The notes: generated from the sequence alone by a model not told the origin. A stretch of DNA of 64,000 nt from Tetracentron sinense (GCA_015143295.1 CM026565.1:17742548-17806547), one strand, 5' to 3'; positions 38,644-51,892 are shown, counted from the stretch's first letter. A program made the numbers and translations.

Positions 38644-40411
38644 TGTTTGAGTTGTTAACCAAAGAACGGATCGCTGATCTAGATCGAGTAATTCTACCTG
38701 TTGTAATCATAGGATTAGCATCTGTAATTTTTTCTTTGTATATTTTCTCCCAGTAAGAAGAAAATAAATAAGAATTTAGTAATCTTTGTGAAAAAATTTT
38801 CCCCGCCTCCTTGAAGAGATCAATGTCCTTTTTTAAGCAAGGAATTATATGGGAGTGGTATTCAAAAGTTTGGGAATTTTCCACCAAAGAATTTCCTGAC
38901 CTCAAAGTTTGTTTTATTTTGGAAAAACTTTCTAAAGGTTTGCTCATTTGTTCCCACATGCGATAATGAAAAGGGTGGTTTAAATTTGCATTATCTTGAG
39001 CATGTTTTCTGTTATTATTCATAGCAATTCTCAAATCAGTAATAGAAAAATTAATTTTGTTGTTTATCATTGATCTATTGATTAGAGTTTCTTCCAAGTC
39101 ATGGTTTTCAATGTTCATAGTAAACATTGGAATAGCAACTAGACTAACATCACTGTTAGACTCGGGTTGAGCATCTTTAAAATTCTGAATATCTGCAATA
39201 ATATTTCTAGATTCAGTTTCCATTAAGATATTTTCTTTAGGATGAGGTATTAGGAACTTACCTGATGAAGGGGCCGATGATGAGCCTGCAAAAATCTAAA
39301 CGTTTCCCTTTTCTATGGCTGTAGAAGATTCACCAAGACCAACTAGCTCTATGCCCTTTTCTTTGCCTGTATTGGAATCACCCAGATCAACTATTTGAAT
39401 TTGATAGCCATCAGAATTTACTATGCCTGTAACCATATCCAAAGGAATATGATTTGGATGATCAACTAGAATATTTGGATCTGAAGTATTGTCTGGATTA
39501 TGATCTTTATTTTGCAGCATTAACTGGGAATCCGCAGATCTAGCAACTCCAGAATTATTTCCAGCAAACTGTTTCACCACCCATTGTTTGGTGGTGACCT
39601 TTTGCGCTTCCTCAACATCTTCCTTGTTGCCCATATCCTTTTCCTTGCAATTAGATGATTTCAGCCAAGTTTTCGATCTGGTTTTTTGTCCCAGTCCACA
39701 AGAGGATGCCTCGTGACCAAGCTTCTTGCAAGAAGTGCAATACAGGAATTTTTTTTCATATTCTACCTTTTGCCACTGACCTTGAGTCCCCAAGCCCAAC
39801 CAGAATCTGTCCGGGTGTGATTTTAGGAGATCAATCTCTATACAAATCCTTGCTGCACTCGGTCTTGAGATTGATTTCATGGCTCCATCGATTCTTAGTA
39901 CTTTCCCAAAGATACTTCCAATTGATTGAAGTGCTGAATCATTGAATAAGTGAAGAGGAAAATTGGGAAAACAAACCCATATTGGGACTATGGATGATTC
40001 GGCCCCTGAGATGAAAGAAGTTGTCCATTTGAAGAACCGAAATAAGAAGCCTTTAATGTAAATCACCTCTTTGATTCAGATCATTAAGAAATCATCCTCC
40101 GAAGTGAAACGAAATAGCAAGTGTCTCAAGTCTAAGATCCCCACTTTAAAACCCATATGGAGACCCTCAGATTTCATCATATGAGCCTTGATCACATCCA
40201 GTGATGGTCGGCCATAAGAGCATTTTGCCACTAGGGCTAAAGCATGAGGTTTTGCTAAAACATCGTTTTCTTCTTCCGAGAAGAAGATGGCATGCTCTCC
40301 CTTGTAAGAGGCAGGAGACTTGATAGGAATAGAGGAAGAAGAAGACATGGAGGGAGTTTTTCCTACTATTTCCGCATAGGAGAAGTTGTTGTTGGGCTAT
40401 CGGCCATGGAG
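38627..40411 (-). pseudogene. LINE ORF1 (DUF4283-like domain plus zinc knuckle)
   Basis: The frame begins MADSPTTTS and, after a one-base shift, YAEIVGKTPS, a start common in plant LINE ORF1 proteins. A DUF4283-like region follows (VLAKPHALALVAKCSYGRPS, FLFRFFKWTTSFISGAESSI), then CTSCKKLGHEASSC, a CCHC knuckle. Stop codons near 40073 and 39293 interrupt it. Its last codons (NIVRNE, stop at 38627) overlap the start of ORF2 by about 17 bases. ORF1 protein binds the element's RNA. Confidence 0.82.
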
Positions 40412-40455
40412 ATCTCCCTCCTTGCTGCCGGCCGCCCTAGGGTTTTCCATGAAAC

Positions 40456-41242
40456 CCTAGCAAAAAACACACCAAGAACTGCTAACATGCACCTAAAAGT
40501 TTAGATTGCTAACATGCATTGAAGCTTAGATTTCCTGTTCAACAATCATTGCGTGACAAGTGCATTTCTTGTATCACCTATTTGGATGAATTAGTTGTAA
40601 ACTATGTCATTTAGTTCTCTTGTGGGGCTAAATGCAGGTTAACAACATTTCGGTTTTGTTTGTGATACAATGTATTTGTCTGTATATGATTCTTGAATTG
40701 TCCGGTTGGATAGTTTGGGAATGCATAATCTCTAGTATATTTAGTTACTCATTGTTTGTCCAGATTGAGAAAAATTTTGGCAGTTGTTTCTCTTGTTCTC
40801 TGGGTCCATATTTAGACTATGTGGCATGCTTGCCCCTAGTCTAAGTCGTGTGCTTGGAGAACCATAGGGAAATACTGCTGAAATTTCCTTGAAATGGAAC
40901 AAACCACTTGAGCAAGTGAATATTGGAGATTATGCATTCCTAAATGGGATAGGAACACCCCACCCGTTAGAAGAGAAGTTGAAAACGATAGGAAGCATGC
41001 ATGCATACATAATGTGTAGATGGGGAAGTCATTTGATAGTTGTGCTTTTGCAATTGACTGATGTGATCAATGTTTCCTATTTCTCAGAATAGCTAATAAA
41101 GCAGGACTTAGAAATCTCATCTCATCCCTCAAGGATAAGAGTTGGATTAGAAAGTCAAGGTACTATTTGTCATAAGTTTTGACGAAACCCGGAATGATAA
41201 AATATGACCATCGAAGCATATGATATTTTTTTGGTTACATAG
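40456..41242 (+). other. CACTA intron remainder before the transposase exon
   Basis: Non-coding DNA between the LINE and the transposase. CTAACATGCA occurs twice (about 40481 and 40508). It ends TTGGTTACATAG, a good 3' splice site for the exon starting at 41243. Confidence 0.5.
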
Positions 41243-41626
41243 GGTTTCAAAGGAATACATAGAAGGGGTGAAGAAGTTTATAGAGTTTGCATTAGCTCGT
41301 GGAGCGACTGATAACAATGGCGGTATAAAGTGTCCATGTCCCAAATGCAACAATGTCCTTTATCAAGAGAGAGGTACAATGTACAATCATATGATCTGTT
41401 ATGGATTTGACGTTAACTATAAAATCTGGTTTTATCACAGGGAAGACATATTACAACACACATCGGTTGGCGGAAGAATGTCTCAGAATCCTGATGTGCA
41501 CGACAGCCATAATGAGATGGAAGACCTGGTGCACGATTTGTTTGGGATACCAAATCGAGATGAAACCGGTGCCAGTAGTCGGGATCCCACTCCTGAGGTG
41601 GATAAATTTTTCCAATTGGTAAGGGA
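41243..41626 (+). pseudogene. CACTA TNP2 transposase, N-terminal zinc domain
   Basis: The translation KEYIEGVKKFIEFALARG, then CPCPKCNN and MICYGFD, matches the transposase-associated zinc domain that opens plant TNP2 proteins. The usual MDRSWM start would be in an earlier exon, which I did not find. The open frame runs without a stop to VRD at the F3 insertion point, and its continuation (AGQALYPGCLNHMKLFVIVR) is at 44310. Confidence 0.88.
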
Positions 41627-44304
41627 TGTAGAGCCCCGGAGTTTAGGTTCACTGTTCATGTGAATAGTGCACCTGCCTAGTGTGTGTAAAGGCCTAAAGC
41701 CTTTTAGGTGTTCTTGATTAGTGTGTGTAAAGGCCTAAAGCCTTTTAGGTGTTCTTGATTAGTGAAAAAATGTCTCAAAAGAAGAGTATAATAATCCGCT
41801 CAGTATATAAAATCATAGGGTATAAAATACCCTATGTGTGAATGTAGAACCCTGGGAACCAAGTTGACAATGTTGTGAATAGTGCTGTGAATAGGGTAGT
41901 GACTAGTGCCCTTGGGTATTGGCCTAAGGCTTTCTAGTATGTTTTTGGTTTTATGGTGAGTCGAGTGAGGGTTTTATGTGCGTGTGTTGGATCTCAGAGA
42001 TAGAGAACAAAGACGCTTTAAGTGGGAAAAAACATTGGCATAAAATAGCCTAAGTGCTTAAAAGGGTCTTAGTGAATAGTACGTGAATAGTGCTAGTGCA
42101 AGAAGCATAAAGAGGTCGGGACCTCTCCTTGCATTTTGGTATGTGTTCAGTGATCATCAAGGTGGGTTAAGAACCCATGGGGAATGAGTAATGAGGTGTG
42201 AGTATGGTGTTGGACCAAAGGTAAGAGAGTATAAAATACTCTAAGTGTCAAAGAGGGTGAATGTCTTACCATAACCTCATCTTTGCGGACCTCTAGTTTT
42301 GTCGTCTCTCATCGGAATCGAGTGATTCTTCAACCTTTGGAAATGTATTGAGCCCCTATTTAAGGTTCATGTTTATCACTTTTTGATATTTGGAATAGAA
42401 GTTAATTCAAACGTGGGATTTCTAGAAAGCGGGTCTACTGTCATTTCAGCAATCCCTTGGACCAGTAGCATTTAGGGCCATTTTGGAATATGAATACGGA
42501 AGAATTGGGTTTTGTGCAAACATGAAAGTTGTTCCCCTTTAAATGAAGAATCCAACGCAAGTTGAATCATCAAAATTTGATCACCGAGTAAAAAGTTATG
42601 GTTGAAATACCACAGCGGGAAAAATGAAGGAATGAACAGTAGAAGGATCTATCTAGTTTGGGGAGGATAGATCCTTCAATTCGACACACTGATGGATCTA
42701 TCCATACCCATGACCGATCGATCGACCAAGCCCAATTTTGTATGGGTTTTTTGGCCAGAGAGTGATTTTTTGAAGGATCTATCGGTGCTCTTGACCGATA
42801 GATCCTTGGTGATGGTTTTTGCCTGGAAACGACTCCTGGAGATATTTTGGGGGTGTATGGGTCATTGGCCTCAATCCCTTGGCCCATATAAACCACAATT
42901 TCGTGGCTAGGGTTACAAGAACCCTAGAGAGGAGATTTTTGGGAGAAATTTTGAAAGAGAAGAGAGGAATGTTTGGGTTTTTGCTAGGGCTTGTGCTAGG
43001 AGTAAAGAGGTGAACTAGGATATGCTTCTCAAGCTTGGAGCTCGCCTCCACAAGCGTTCTAAAGCGTGAATCTTGTTCTCCTCAAGCTTTATCAAGCTTG
43101 GGATTGATTCACAAACTTCCTCAAAGCTTTCTCTTGCTACCAAGGAGTATTCTCAAGCTATAAACCGTAGGGATTCGGTTTTGAAAGGTAGATACACTCT
43201 ACCTTGTGCTATTATTTTAAAGGCAAAACTATATGTTAAGCTTGTTCTTGGACTGATTTGGATGATGATTGGTATATGGGATGTAAGCTATCACTATTAT
43301 TGATTTCCATGAATATGATGCCATGTTTACAAGTTTTCTAAGATCACCATGATATTCACAAGTACTATATGCACCTATGTTCACAAGTTTAGCATGATAT
43401 TCATAAGTCTTGCACGATTCGATGATTTCTCACAAGAAAGGTATTTTCAAAATTTCATAAGCAAGGTTTTATTAAAAGAATTCTCACAAGCTCACAAGTG
43501 ATAAGGCCAAACTTTGGGTTGGTATGTGACAAGTTCTAAGATCGTTTCAAAGCTCACAAGGAATCCCACTATACATGGACTCACAAGTAAGTAGTCATGT
43601 CTCACAAGCTCACAAGTTCACAAGCTCGCAAGTTCACAAGAAAATCATGCATACTCAGATCCTCGCATGCTCACAAGGAATCCCAACTCTCGCAAGAATT
43701 CATAAGAACTCACAAGAACATGATTATCACATGACAAGTTTTACCTAGTTTTGATTTCACACAAATACTGTTAAGAAAAAGGATTTTGGTAACTACTTTA
43801 ACGAATGTTATACGCTTATGCATGTTCATGATATTATTCACTATTAGGTAGTAGTTTGTATATCACTAAGTATTCCATGCTCAGCCGAATTATTGACTGT
43901 CGGCAGGTGCACGCGTTCCATTTGATGTCTGTGGTTCGGATCCTTGGATAGAGGAGGAGTACTATGAGCCGAAGCCTTCTATGGATCATTACCAGGACGA
44001 GGGAACAATAGATAGGTGTCCCGACTTTGACTTTGGTTGAGTGAGCTAGGAAGAGAGATATTTGTATATGTTGAGAGTGGGACTTGTCCACTCCATCTTT
44101 TGGATATGTTAGGTTGGTTCAAACTTGAACCTAACGATAGGAGTATTTTATTATAAACTATTTTCGCTTTGTTTCTGCTATGTGTTATAACTTGTGTACT
44201 CTGACAGGTTGATATGTATGCCTTATGTGTCATATGGGATGTATGATACGGCGGTCATGAGCTAAAGTATCCCTAACTCCTAAGGGTTATTTTGGGTCGC
44301 GACA
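41627..44304 (+). mobile_element. Solo LTR F3 in the TNP2 gene
   Basis: It begins TGTAGAGCCCCGG and ends TTTTGGGTCGCGACA, with perfect AGGGA duplications (41622-41626 and 44305-44309). A 41-42 bp direct duplication (GTGTGTAAAGGCCTAAAGCC...) sits near 41679-41762. A second LTR-start-like word (TGTAGAACCCTGG) appears at 41845. A GATCTATC/CGATCGATCG word block lies at 42640-42810 upstream of CATATAAACC (about 42885). CACAAGCTCACAAG repeats occupy 43540-43720, and AGTATTCCATGCTCAGCCGA lies near 43869. There is no coding region. Confidence 0.93.
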
Positions 44305-46151
44305 AGGGATGCGGGACAGGCTTTGTATCCAGGATGCCTGAATCACATGAAGTTGTTTGTCATCGTAAGATTATATCACATTAAGTGTCTTAGTGGATGG
44401 AGCAACAAATCATTCACCTTGTTGCTTGAGTTGTTGAGGGAGATACTCCCCGAGGGATCAACACTACCAGATACGTACTTTTAGAAAAAAAAAGTGATGT
44501 CTGACTTGGGGCTTAACTATGAAAAGTCAATGCTTGCCCCAATGATTGCATGCTTTACTGGAAAGACACTGTGAACAAGCAAACATGTGACATATGTGGT
44601 GAATCAAGATGGAAGACAAGGGATGATTGGTCGGAAGGCAAGAAAAAGAAGACTCCTGCGAAGATTTTACGTCACTTTCTGTTGAAACCCAGGTTACGAA
44701 AATTGTTTATGTCGTCCAAGACTGCTTCTGGAATGAGATGGCATGATGAGGGTCGAACTAAGGATGAGAGGTTAAGGCATCCTGCAGACTCACCGGCCTG
44801 AGAAAATTTGGACAACAACTACCTTTTTTCGCTTCGGATATTGCTCGAATATGAGACTTGGGTTGGCGACTGACGGCTTCAATCCATTTGGAACGATGAG
44901 TATTGCTCACAGCACATGGCCTGTGGTTCTTATCCCATACAACTTACCACCATGGATGTGCATGAAGCAGCCGAACTTCATTCTATCCTTGCTTATTCCT
45001 GGTCCCTCCGGGCCTGGAAATGCCATTGATGTCTACATGATGCCTCTAGTCGAAGAGTTGAAGGACTTGTGGGAGAATGGTGTGCCAACTTATGATGTGT
45101 CAAAAAAGGAGACATTTGTAATGCGTGCAGCATTGCTCTGGACTATTAGCGACTTCCCAGGATATGCTATATTGTCTAATTGGAGTACGAAAGAAACGTT
45201 TGCATGCCCGTCATGCTACAAGGACACTTGCAGTCGGCACTTGTCTAATAGCAGGAAACAATATTACATGGGGCACCATCGTTTCCTAAAGGCGGATCAT
45301 AGGTTTCGGAGGGACAAACACTCTTTTGATGGCACTGTAGAGTTAAGCACTGCTCCAACTACAATGTTTGGGTCTGATGTGTACCGTCAATTGGAGGGGA
45401 TTGCTTTCTGCCTTGGGAAGCAGACAGGACAAAAATGATGAAGGCAGGCTACCCAGGATATCATGCCATATAACTGGAAGAAGCTGAGTATATTCTTTGA
45501 GTTGCCATATTGGAAGCACAATTTGTTGAGGCACAACCTTGATATAATGCATATTGAGAAAAATGTATGCGACAATGTGCTTGAAACTTTGTTGGGTTTG
45601 GATGGAAATACGAAAGATAGCTTAAAAGCTCGACTCGACTTGGTTGATATGCGCATAAGACCAGCATTTGACCCTCAATTGCAGCCTGACACAAACAAAG
45701 TGTATCTGACCCCGGCTTGTTTTTCGATGGACAAGAATGAAAAAGAGTTGTTTTGCAAAGTTCTAAAGAGTGTGAAGGTGCCAGATGGTTACTCGTCTAA
45801 TATTGCAAGACATCTCAATATCGGGCAGCGTAAAATTTATGGACTAAAGAGCCACGACTCTCATGTCATAATGCAACAATTTCTACCATTTGCTGTGAGG
45901 AAGACATTGCCGAAGAATGTCACTTCCGTGCTAATTGAATTGAGCAACTTCTTTCTGGTTTTATGTTCCAAAGTCTGTGATGTCGAGGAATTAAGACGGT
46001 TAGAGGAGAAAATTGCACTTACGCTATGTCATTTAGAGAGAATTTTTCCACCGGCATTCTTTGATGTTATAGTGCACTTGCCTATACATCTGGCAACAGA
46101 GGCAAGGCTAGGTGGACCTGTACAATACCGGTGGATGTATCCCATCGAAAG
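44305..46151 (+). pseudogene. CACTA TNP2 transposase, catalytic core
   Basis: Transposase_21-type core. Readable blocks are KCLSGWSNKSFTLLLELLRE, then CDICGESRWK, AKILRHFLLKPRLRKLFMSS, MRLGLATDGFNPFGTMS, TWPVVLIPYNLPPWMCMKQ, FILSLLIPGPSGPGNAIDVY, LSIFFELPYWKHNLLRHNLD and MHIEKNVCDNVLETLLG. The DUF4218-type region follows (PPAFFDVIVHLPIHLATEAR, then RWMYPIER). Stops include TAG at 44482-44484 and TGA at 45436-45438, with frame changes near 44540 and 44830, so no active transposase is made. It ends at a GT donor (intron 46152-46240). Confidence 0.92.
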
Positions 46152-46240
46152 GTATGACTTCAATTATAATGTATCAATTGCTCAAACTTCTTGTCATTAT
46201 ATGATTCTCTCATTATTTTACCTAAATGTAATTCCTATAG

Positions 46241-47583
46241 GTACTTGTCGACGATGAAATCGTATGTCCGCAACCGAGCTCGACCAGAGGGTTGCATAGC
46301 AGAAGGGTACTTGGCTGAAGAATGCTTGACATTCTGCTCAAGGTACCTAAATAATTTTGAATCGAGATTCAATCGACCGGTGAGGAAGGAAGATGAAAGT
46401 GTAATCGGGGGTGCGCAACCATTTGCCCTAAGTGAATTAGAATGGCAGTAGGCACATCGTTTTGTGTTGTTCAATGATGAGCAACTCACAACATATCGAG
46501 AGTAAGACGAATACTATCATGAATATTTTGTTAATTGTCTTTAATTTAATTTTTATTTTTGATCGGTTTGACTTTGAAAAACATGGATCGATTCGTTATC
46601 TGTAGTCAACACATGAATGTACTGAAGATGACCAATCCCAAACTAAGATCATCTCTGCACGAACTCTAACGAAAGCACAGCGATCAGTTTGTTGAATGGT
46701 TTTGGGATTATGTAAGTCATATGCTCTTAACTTTTATATTTGCACAACGTACACCTATACGAAGTTTTGCATATTGAACCAATCTTATTATGTAAGTCAT
46801 ATGCCTTTGGTCTTCAATTAGGTTGAAATGCTGCGAGTGTCATGCAGTTCGGTGTCTAACGAGATTAAATACCTCGCATACTGTCCATAGTCAGTCACAC
46901 AAAGTTTTAAGGGCTATGTCATTAATGGATATAGGTTTTGTACTACAGATAGAGAGCGCGGGCGCAGAAGTCAAAATAGTGGTGTTACGGTCACTGCAAT
47001 GACTCCTTGTTATGCATCTTCTAGGGACATGATTCCCATTGCAGGAGATATAACCTACTATGGTCAGCTTAACCGACGTTGTGCAATTGACGTATTCAGA
47101 AAACTTGAAATTTGTATTGTTTAAGTGCGACTAGGTTGATGTGACATCACAGAGTAGAGGAATAAAGATCGATGAATATGGGTTTACGCTTGTGAACTTT
47201 ACACGCCTGCTCCCGACACACGTTGTGTCTCATGAACCATATGTAATGGCATCTCAGGCAGAACATGTACTTTACGTAGAAGATCCTTCTGACCGAGATT
47301 GGTATGTTGTCATCAAGACAAAACCAAGAGACTTTTTTGACATGAATGAAGAATCTACTATGGATGATAGCGCATTCAGAGAAAACGAGCCATTCAAGGA
47401 CCAACATTTAGATGTCACTGAACATGACAATGAAAGTGATGTCAGTTGGGTGAGATTAGGGATTACCGGAACAACTGTTGATGCGCACTCTCAAGTGCAA
47501 TGCCACCAAACTCCTTCGACCAAATCTAGTGAGGATGAAGTTGAATCGAACTATAACGATGAAACAGATTGCAATAAATAATA
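46241..47583 (+). pseudogene. CACTA TNP2 transposase, C-terminal exons
   Basis: After an 89-bp intron (GTATGA...CTATAG, 46152-46240) the protein continues YLSTMKSYVRNRARPEGCIA, ECLTFCSRYLNNFESRFNRP. A stop follows ELEWQ where relatives have Q. Later exons give SSLHEL..HSDQFVEWFWDYV (about 46600-46715) and, after 46820, a DUF4216-type region (FKGYVINGYRF, SGVTVTAMT, GDITYYGQL, EPYVMASQAEHVLYVEDPSD, WYVVIKTKPRDFFDM). The frame closes at TAA 47579-47581. It is degenerate but collinear with intact TNP2. Confidence 0.85.
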
Positions 47584-47639
47584 TGCACCTAAATATACAA
47601 ACATAAACAATGTAAGTTTAATCCAATTGCGAAGGTGAA

Positions 47640-48035
47640 TGAGGTTATTTTTATAAAGAACGTTGCTATCGGTTGTTTATTTGCTTGTTAATGGCGAAAT
47701 CCAGATACTTTTATGTGTTTAAACCATTTAAGTATGAAATTTCCTTTACTTGGTTAAGTGTTTATTTGCATATGAATGACGAAATCCAGATACTTGCTCT
47801 ATATGTTTAAACTTTCTAAGTATAAAATTTCCTTTTACTTGGTTATGTGTTTATTTGCATTTCAATGACGAAATCCATATACTTTCATAATTGAGAAAAC
47901 TCTCTAGTATTAAATTTCCTTTACTTGGTTAAGTGTTTATTTGTATGTTAATGACGAAATCTAGATATTTTTATGTGTTTAAATTCTCTAAATATGAAAT
48001 TTTCATTAATAGCTTGTTTATTTGCATGTTCTTTT
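47640..48035 (+). repeat. ~86-bp tandem repeat between the two CACTA genes
   Basis: Four to five diverged units of 84-88 bp share AATGACGAAATCCAGATACT, TATGTGTTTAAAC and AAATTTCCTTTACTTGGTTA. The GACGAAATC word starts near 47694, 47778, 47867 and 47953. The array ends at the acceptor TTTTTCAG before the next gene. Confidence 0.88.
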
Positions 48036-49213
48036 TCAGATGGATCCTGTAGGACTTAGTGGTTCGCCACCACATGCTGAGTCCTTTGCACCTATGCCCG
48101 GGCCTACGAGGAAGACCGAGGCCATACTAGGATGCTGGGTATGTACACTGCCTAGCCGGGGGAGTTGATAGAGGTTGAGATCGATGATATTGTCCAGCCC
48201 GTAGGGCCGGGTGGTAAGACGTTAGGTCAGTTTTTGGGTACCATAGCTCGAGACCCACACCTTTTGCCCTTCGATGTCGGTTGGAGGGACATCGGCATCG
48301 AGGCCAGGGCAAGTGTTTGGCATCTAGTCCAAGTAAGACGCAAAAAATATGCATGTCTTATAGTTTTCAATTTTGAATAGAATGACATTTGTTATATTAA
48401 TAGTTGAAAAAGTAAGCAATTGACAAAGTGATCCAGGAACATTTCCGGGTCCCGCCTAGCCTCGAGAAAAATGTCTTCCACTCACTCGAGCATAAGTGGA
48501 GGGATTGGAGGTCGAGGTTGAAGAAGAAATACATGATCGCGGAGCTTGGACTGGCGGGTGTCTATGCCCCTCAGATATTCTAGAGAGCCAGAAGAGCCAG
48601 TGGCATGGCTTCATGGATTATTGGTTCTCCAATACGGGGATGGTATATCTTCATTAACTTCTTTATTCTAATATGTAATAGACTTCAATAATGTCACTTA
48701 CATTCTCAACGGGAATAAATTTCAATTTTGCAGAAAAGAAGCGCTCAAAATAAAGAGAATCGGAAAAAGCAAAAGGTGATGCACACTTCTGGGTCGAAGA
48801 GCTTTGCTCGCGTCAAAGACGCGATGGTATGTTCGAAGAAATGTTTCCTAAATTTGAAATTTATCATTCATCTTTATGTTATGTTGGCTGATTGATGTTG
48901 TCATTATGGGAGCACAGAAGAAGGCAAGCCCGACCCAGACAGCCTTGGGGCGTGCAGAGGTGTGGATCGTCACTCATTAAGACAAGAGTGGTACACCGGT
49001 GAACGAAGAGGCCGGGGAGTTGATGGTCGGTAATCTTTAGAAGTTCGAATATTCCATTATATAAAATAGTTAATTTTTTAACATATGCGACATCCAACAA
49101 CTATTTCTAATTGTTTGTAGGGACGCATGAGGGAACTCCTGGCGCAGCTACCGGATGGGTCGTAGGACAGCATGGCGCGAGATGATGTATTCTCCCAGGT
49201 CATGCCGCCTGAG

Positions 49214-51637
49214 TGTAACGACCCCAAAATCCCACAAGGCTAAAATAGGACTTTAGGATCGCCACATTACTTAACCTGCTTAAAATCCATGATATGCAAG
49301 GCACACTAACACGAGTCTCCAAAAATGAGGATAATAAAATTTTGGTATATAAACTATAATCAAATAGCAAAAGTCTACGATAAATATATACAACTCACTC
49401 TAAAACCAAAGAGTCTGATACACAACTAAAAAAAATTCTACTAAGTAACATCTACTCAAGTCTAATACAACTCTCTCAATCAAATGAAATAAAAACTAAG
49501 AGGTGTAGCCACCCAAGTCTCTGGCTCCCTCCTCAGAAGGCTCACCTTCACCTCCTTCCTCTGCGTATGTTTCCTCAACCCACGGCTCCGCCGTGTACTC
49601 CTGCTCTAAACCTGCCAAGACAAAGTCCGGCTGAGTACAAAGGTACTCAGTGTATATAAAATCCAACCAACAATAATAATATACCTGCACTTAGTTAGAA
49701 ACATATCCAATAACATAATAACATAATCAGAGTGCAGAAGAACGTGTGCGCATATACATCATATCATCACCTTGACTCCTGTACTTGTGCGAATCTTAGA
49801 CTTGGAAGACAATATACTTATGAGTTGCTTATGCTTATGAGACTACGTGCTTGTGAGATGCTTATGCTTATGCACTTATTCAGATCACACAGTAATGAGA
49901 CATGCCGTTCTTGGCGGATACAGACCATGCCTTAGAAATCATATGGTTGACATGCCGTTCTTGGCGGATACGGACCATGTCTAAGAATCAGGTTGACATG
50001 CCGTTCTTGGCGGATACGGACCATGTCATGCTTATGCTTATTCAGAATGTCATACATATGTCATGCTCATGTTTGTGGTCCACATGTGTGACTTGTGAGA
50101 CTCTTATCTTAACATACGCGTGCTTGTGTACTTAAGTGTCGAAATTAACATTCGAGTCGGTAATTGCTTAGATTCCGATCTCCCACCATGGAAACTCCAC
50201 TATATGTCCCATACCAAATAGTTAGAGAATTCCCGGTTTGAGAGATGTTCCTCTAAGTTCTTACCTTCCCGACTACCAATTTCCATGCAAGTAATTAGAT
50301 ATACTCACCAAACAATCATATATATATATCTTATCATAATTCTTAACACAATTCATGATCTATTTACCACTATTTCATAAGAGTATAATAGCATTTATCC
50401 TTTCAAGCATTTTCACAAACACCTTGTGTACGCATAATATGAATCCATTTCCTTTCTATAATTTCAAGCATTCATCAAACCATAATTCATCCATACAATC
50501 AATTCACTATTCACATCCACATATTAATCCCATCCTCCATACATTTCCCATCCTCCATATATTCTATCCACATTTCCATCAATAATTAGCTTATTTCATA
50601 GAAAATTTGGGGAAAATGTATTTGATCTCTATTCTATCATTTCTATCAAATTAATATTCACAAAACATTAAAATAGAGTTGATTAGGATAGTCTATCGAC
50701 CTTAAGAACTTCCCTTGGATTCAAAACGCTCCCGAGGAGATTTGGAGAAGCTTTGAAGACAATCTCCAAGCTTTCCTTTCAATCTTCTAGCAACCTCCTT
50801 CTTCTCCAAGCAACCCTCTCCCTCAAACCCTAGGTTTTCTCCCCCTTTTTGCCAAATTAGGTTAGAAATAGGTAGAGTATTTTAATATTTCGAGTAGGAC
50901 CCTCTATTTATAGCCCCAAGGTCTGAGAACAAAAGACCAAAAAGCCCTTACTAAATTTTTGCAAAAAAACGAAGGACCCAGGGATCGGTGGTTATGACCG
51001 AGCGATCAGTTCTCAACCGAGCGATCGGTGCTCTTGACCGGTCGATCGGTCAAAAAAGCACTCTCTGGAAATTTTTCCCATACAAAATTCTGGACCAGTC
51101 GATAGATACCGATCGATCGCTACTTCTGACCGAGCGATCGGTTGCCTACAGATTTTTGACCCGCTTTACTGTTTCGGCCATAACTTTTGACTTGTTCGTC
51201 GGATTTCGACGATTCAACTTGCGTTGGATTCCTCTTTCGAAAACGAATATTTCTGACATTTTAGAATTTCTAAATTCCACTTAATTAATAGACTAAATTG
51301 TCTCCAAAGTTGACTGATCTGCAATTCCATTAGATAAAACCCACCATTGACTTGGCTTAAACTCAAAATAAGGAAAAAAATTAAACATGAACTTCGAAGA
51401 GGGTTCCAACACCTTTCTAATGGTTCAAGAATCGCTCCATTCCAGTAAACGGTACCAAAACTAGAGCTTCCTAAAGTTTAGGGTGTGATATGATATCCCT
51501 CCGTTACAAGTTTGATTAAGCCTAGTTTACACCACACCAAATAAATATATAATACAATAAACATCAAAACATCACAAGGGCAATAATACCCCTAATACAA
51601 TGAAGTAAAAACATGAAAAAGATTCAGGGTCTCTACA
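49214..51637 (-). mobile_element. Reverse solo LTR R4 in the second CACTA gene
   Basis: It starts TGTAACGACCCCAAAATCCC and ends AGGGTCTCTACA, flanked by perfect CTGAG duplications (49209-49213 and 51638-51642). GTCCGGCTGAGTACAAAGGT lies near 49628. Three units of GACATGCCGTTCTTGGCGGA lie at about 49898, 49948 and 49994. A minus-strand TATA-like CTATTTATAGCC lies near 50910. A GACCGAGCGATCGGT word block occupies 50975-51150. There is no coding region. Confidence 0.94.
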
Positions 51638-51837
51638 CTGAGCGTCTTGGGAGAATACGTGATTAGGCCTGACCGCCACCCAGTTAGGCTGGTCACGATC
51701 GTCGAGCCATGCCGGTTTGGCATCAGGAGCTGCTGAGACCCAGATGCTGAGGGATCAACTCACGTCTACTCAGGTGCTTGTGGCGACCCAGCAGACTCAG
51801 ATCGCTCAGATCCAGGCGACCCTTGACTGGGTACTAC

Positions 51838-51892
51838 AGGGGATGGGGCTGGGGCTGGGGCTGGGGCTGGGGCTGGGGCTGGGGCTAGGGTA
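51838..51892 (+). repeat. (GGGGCT)n hexamer repeat coding Gly-Leu
   Basis: About nine GGGGCT units sit in frame at the end of the second CACTA gene, giving a (GL)n tail after the coiled-coil-like segment. Confidence 0.92.

Larger units (their letters stand above)
34343..40455 (-). mobile_element. Near full-length L1-type LINE inserted in the CACTA element
   Basis: It reads on the minus strand, with a poly(A) tail seen as T14 at 34343-34356. The order is ORF1 (nucleic-acid-binding) and then ORF2 with endonuclease, reverse transcriptase, zinc-binding and RNase H domains. The 5' end is near 40455 (CGGCCGGCAGCAAGGAGG as plus-strand complement). A run of 13 G (34421-34433) and a 46-bp direct duplication lie in the 3' UTR. 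Several frameshifts and stops make it inactive. I found no convincing target duplication. Confidence 0.9.

Noticed and set aside
40889-41092. A coding exon upstream of the TNP2 zinc domain
   Set aside because: The 67-codon frame has no similarity to the MDRSWM-type start of TNP2 or to any family I recognise.
49898-50030. CRISPR-like regularly spaced repeats
   Set aside because: These are short tandem units inside a plant LTR. CRISPR arrays do not occur in plant nuclear DNA and no cas genes are present.
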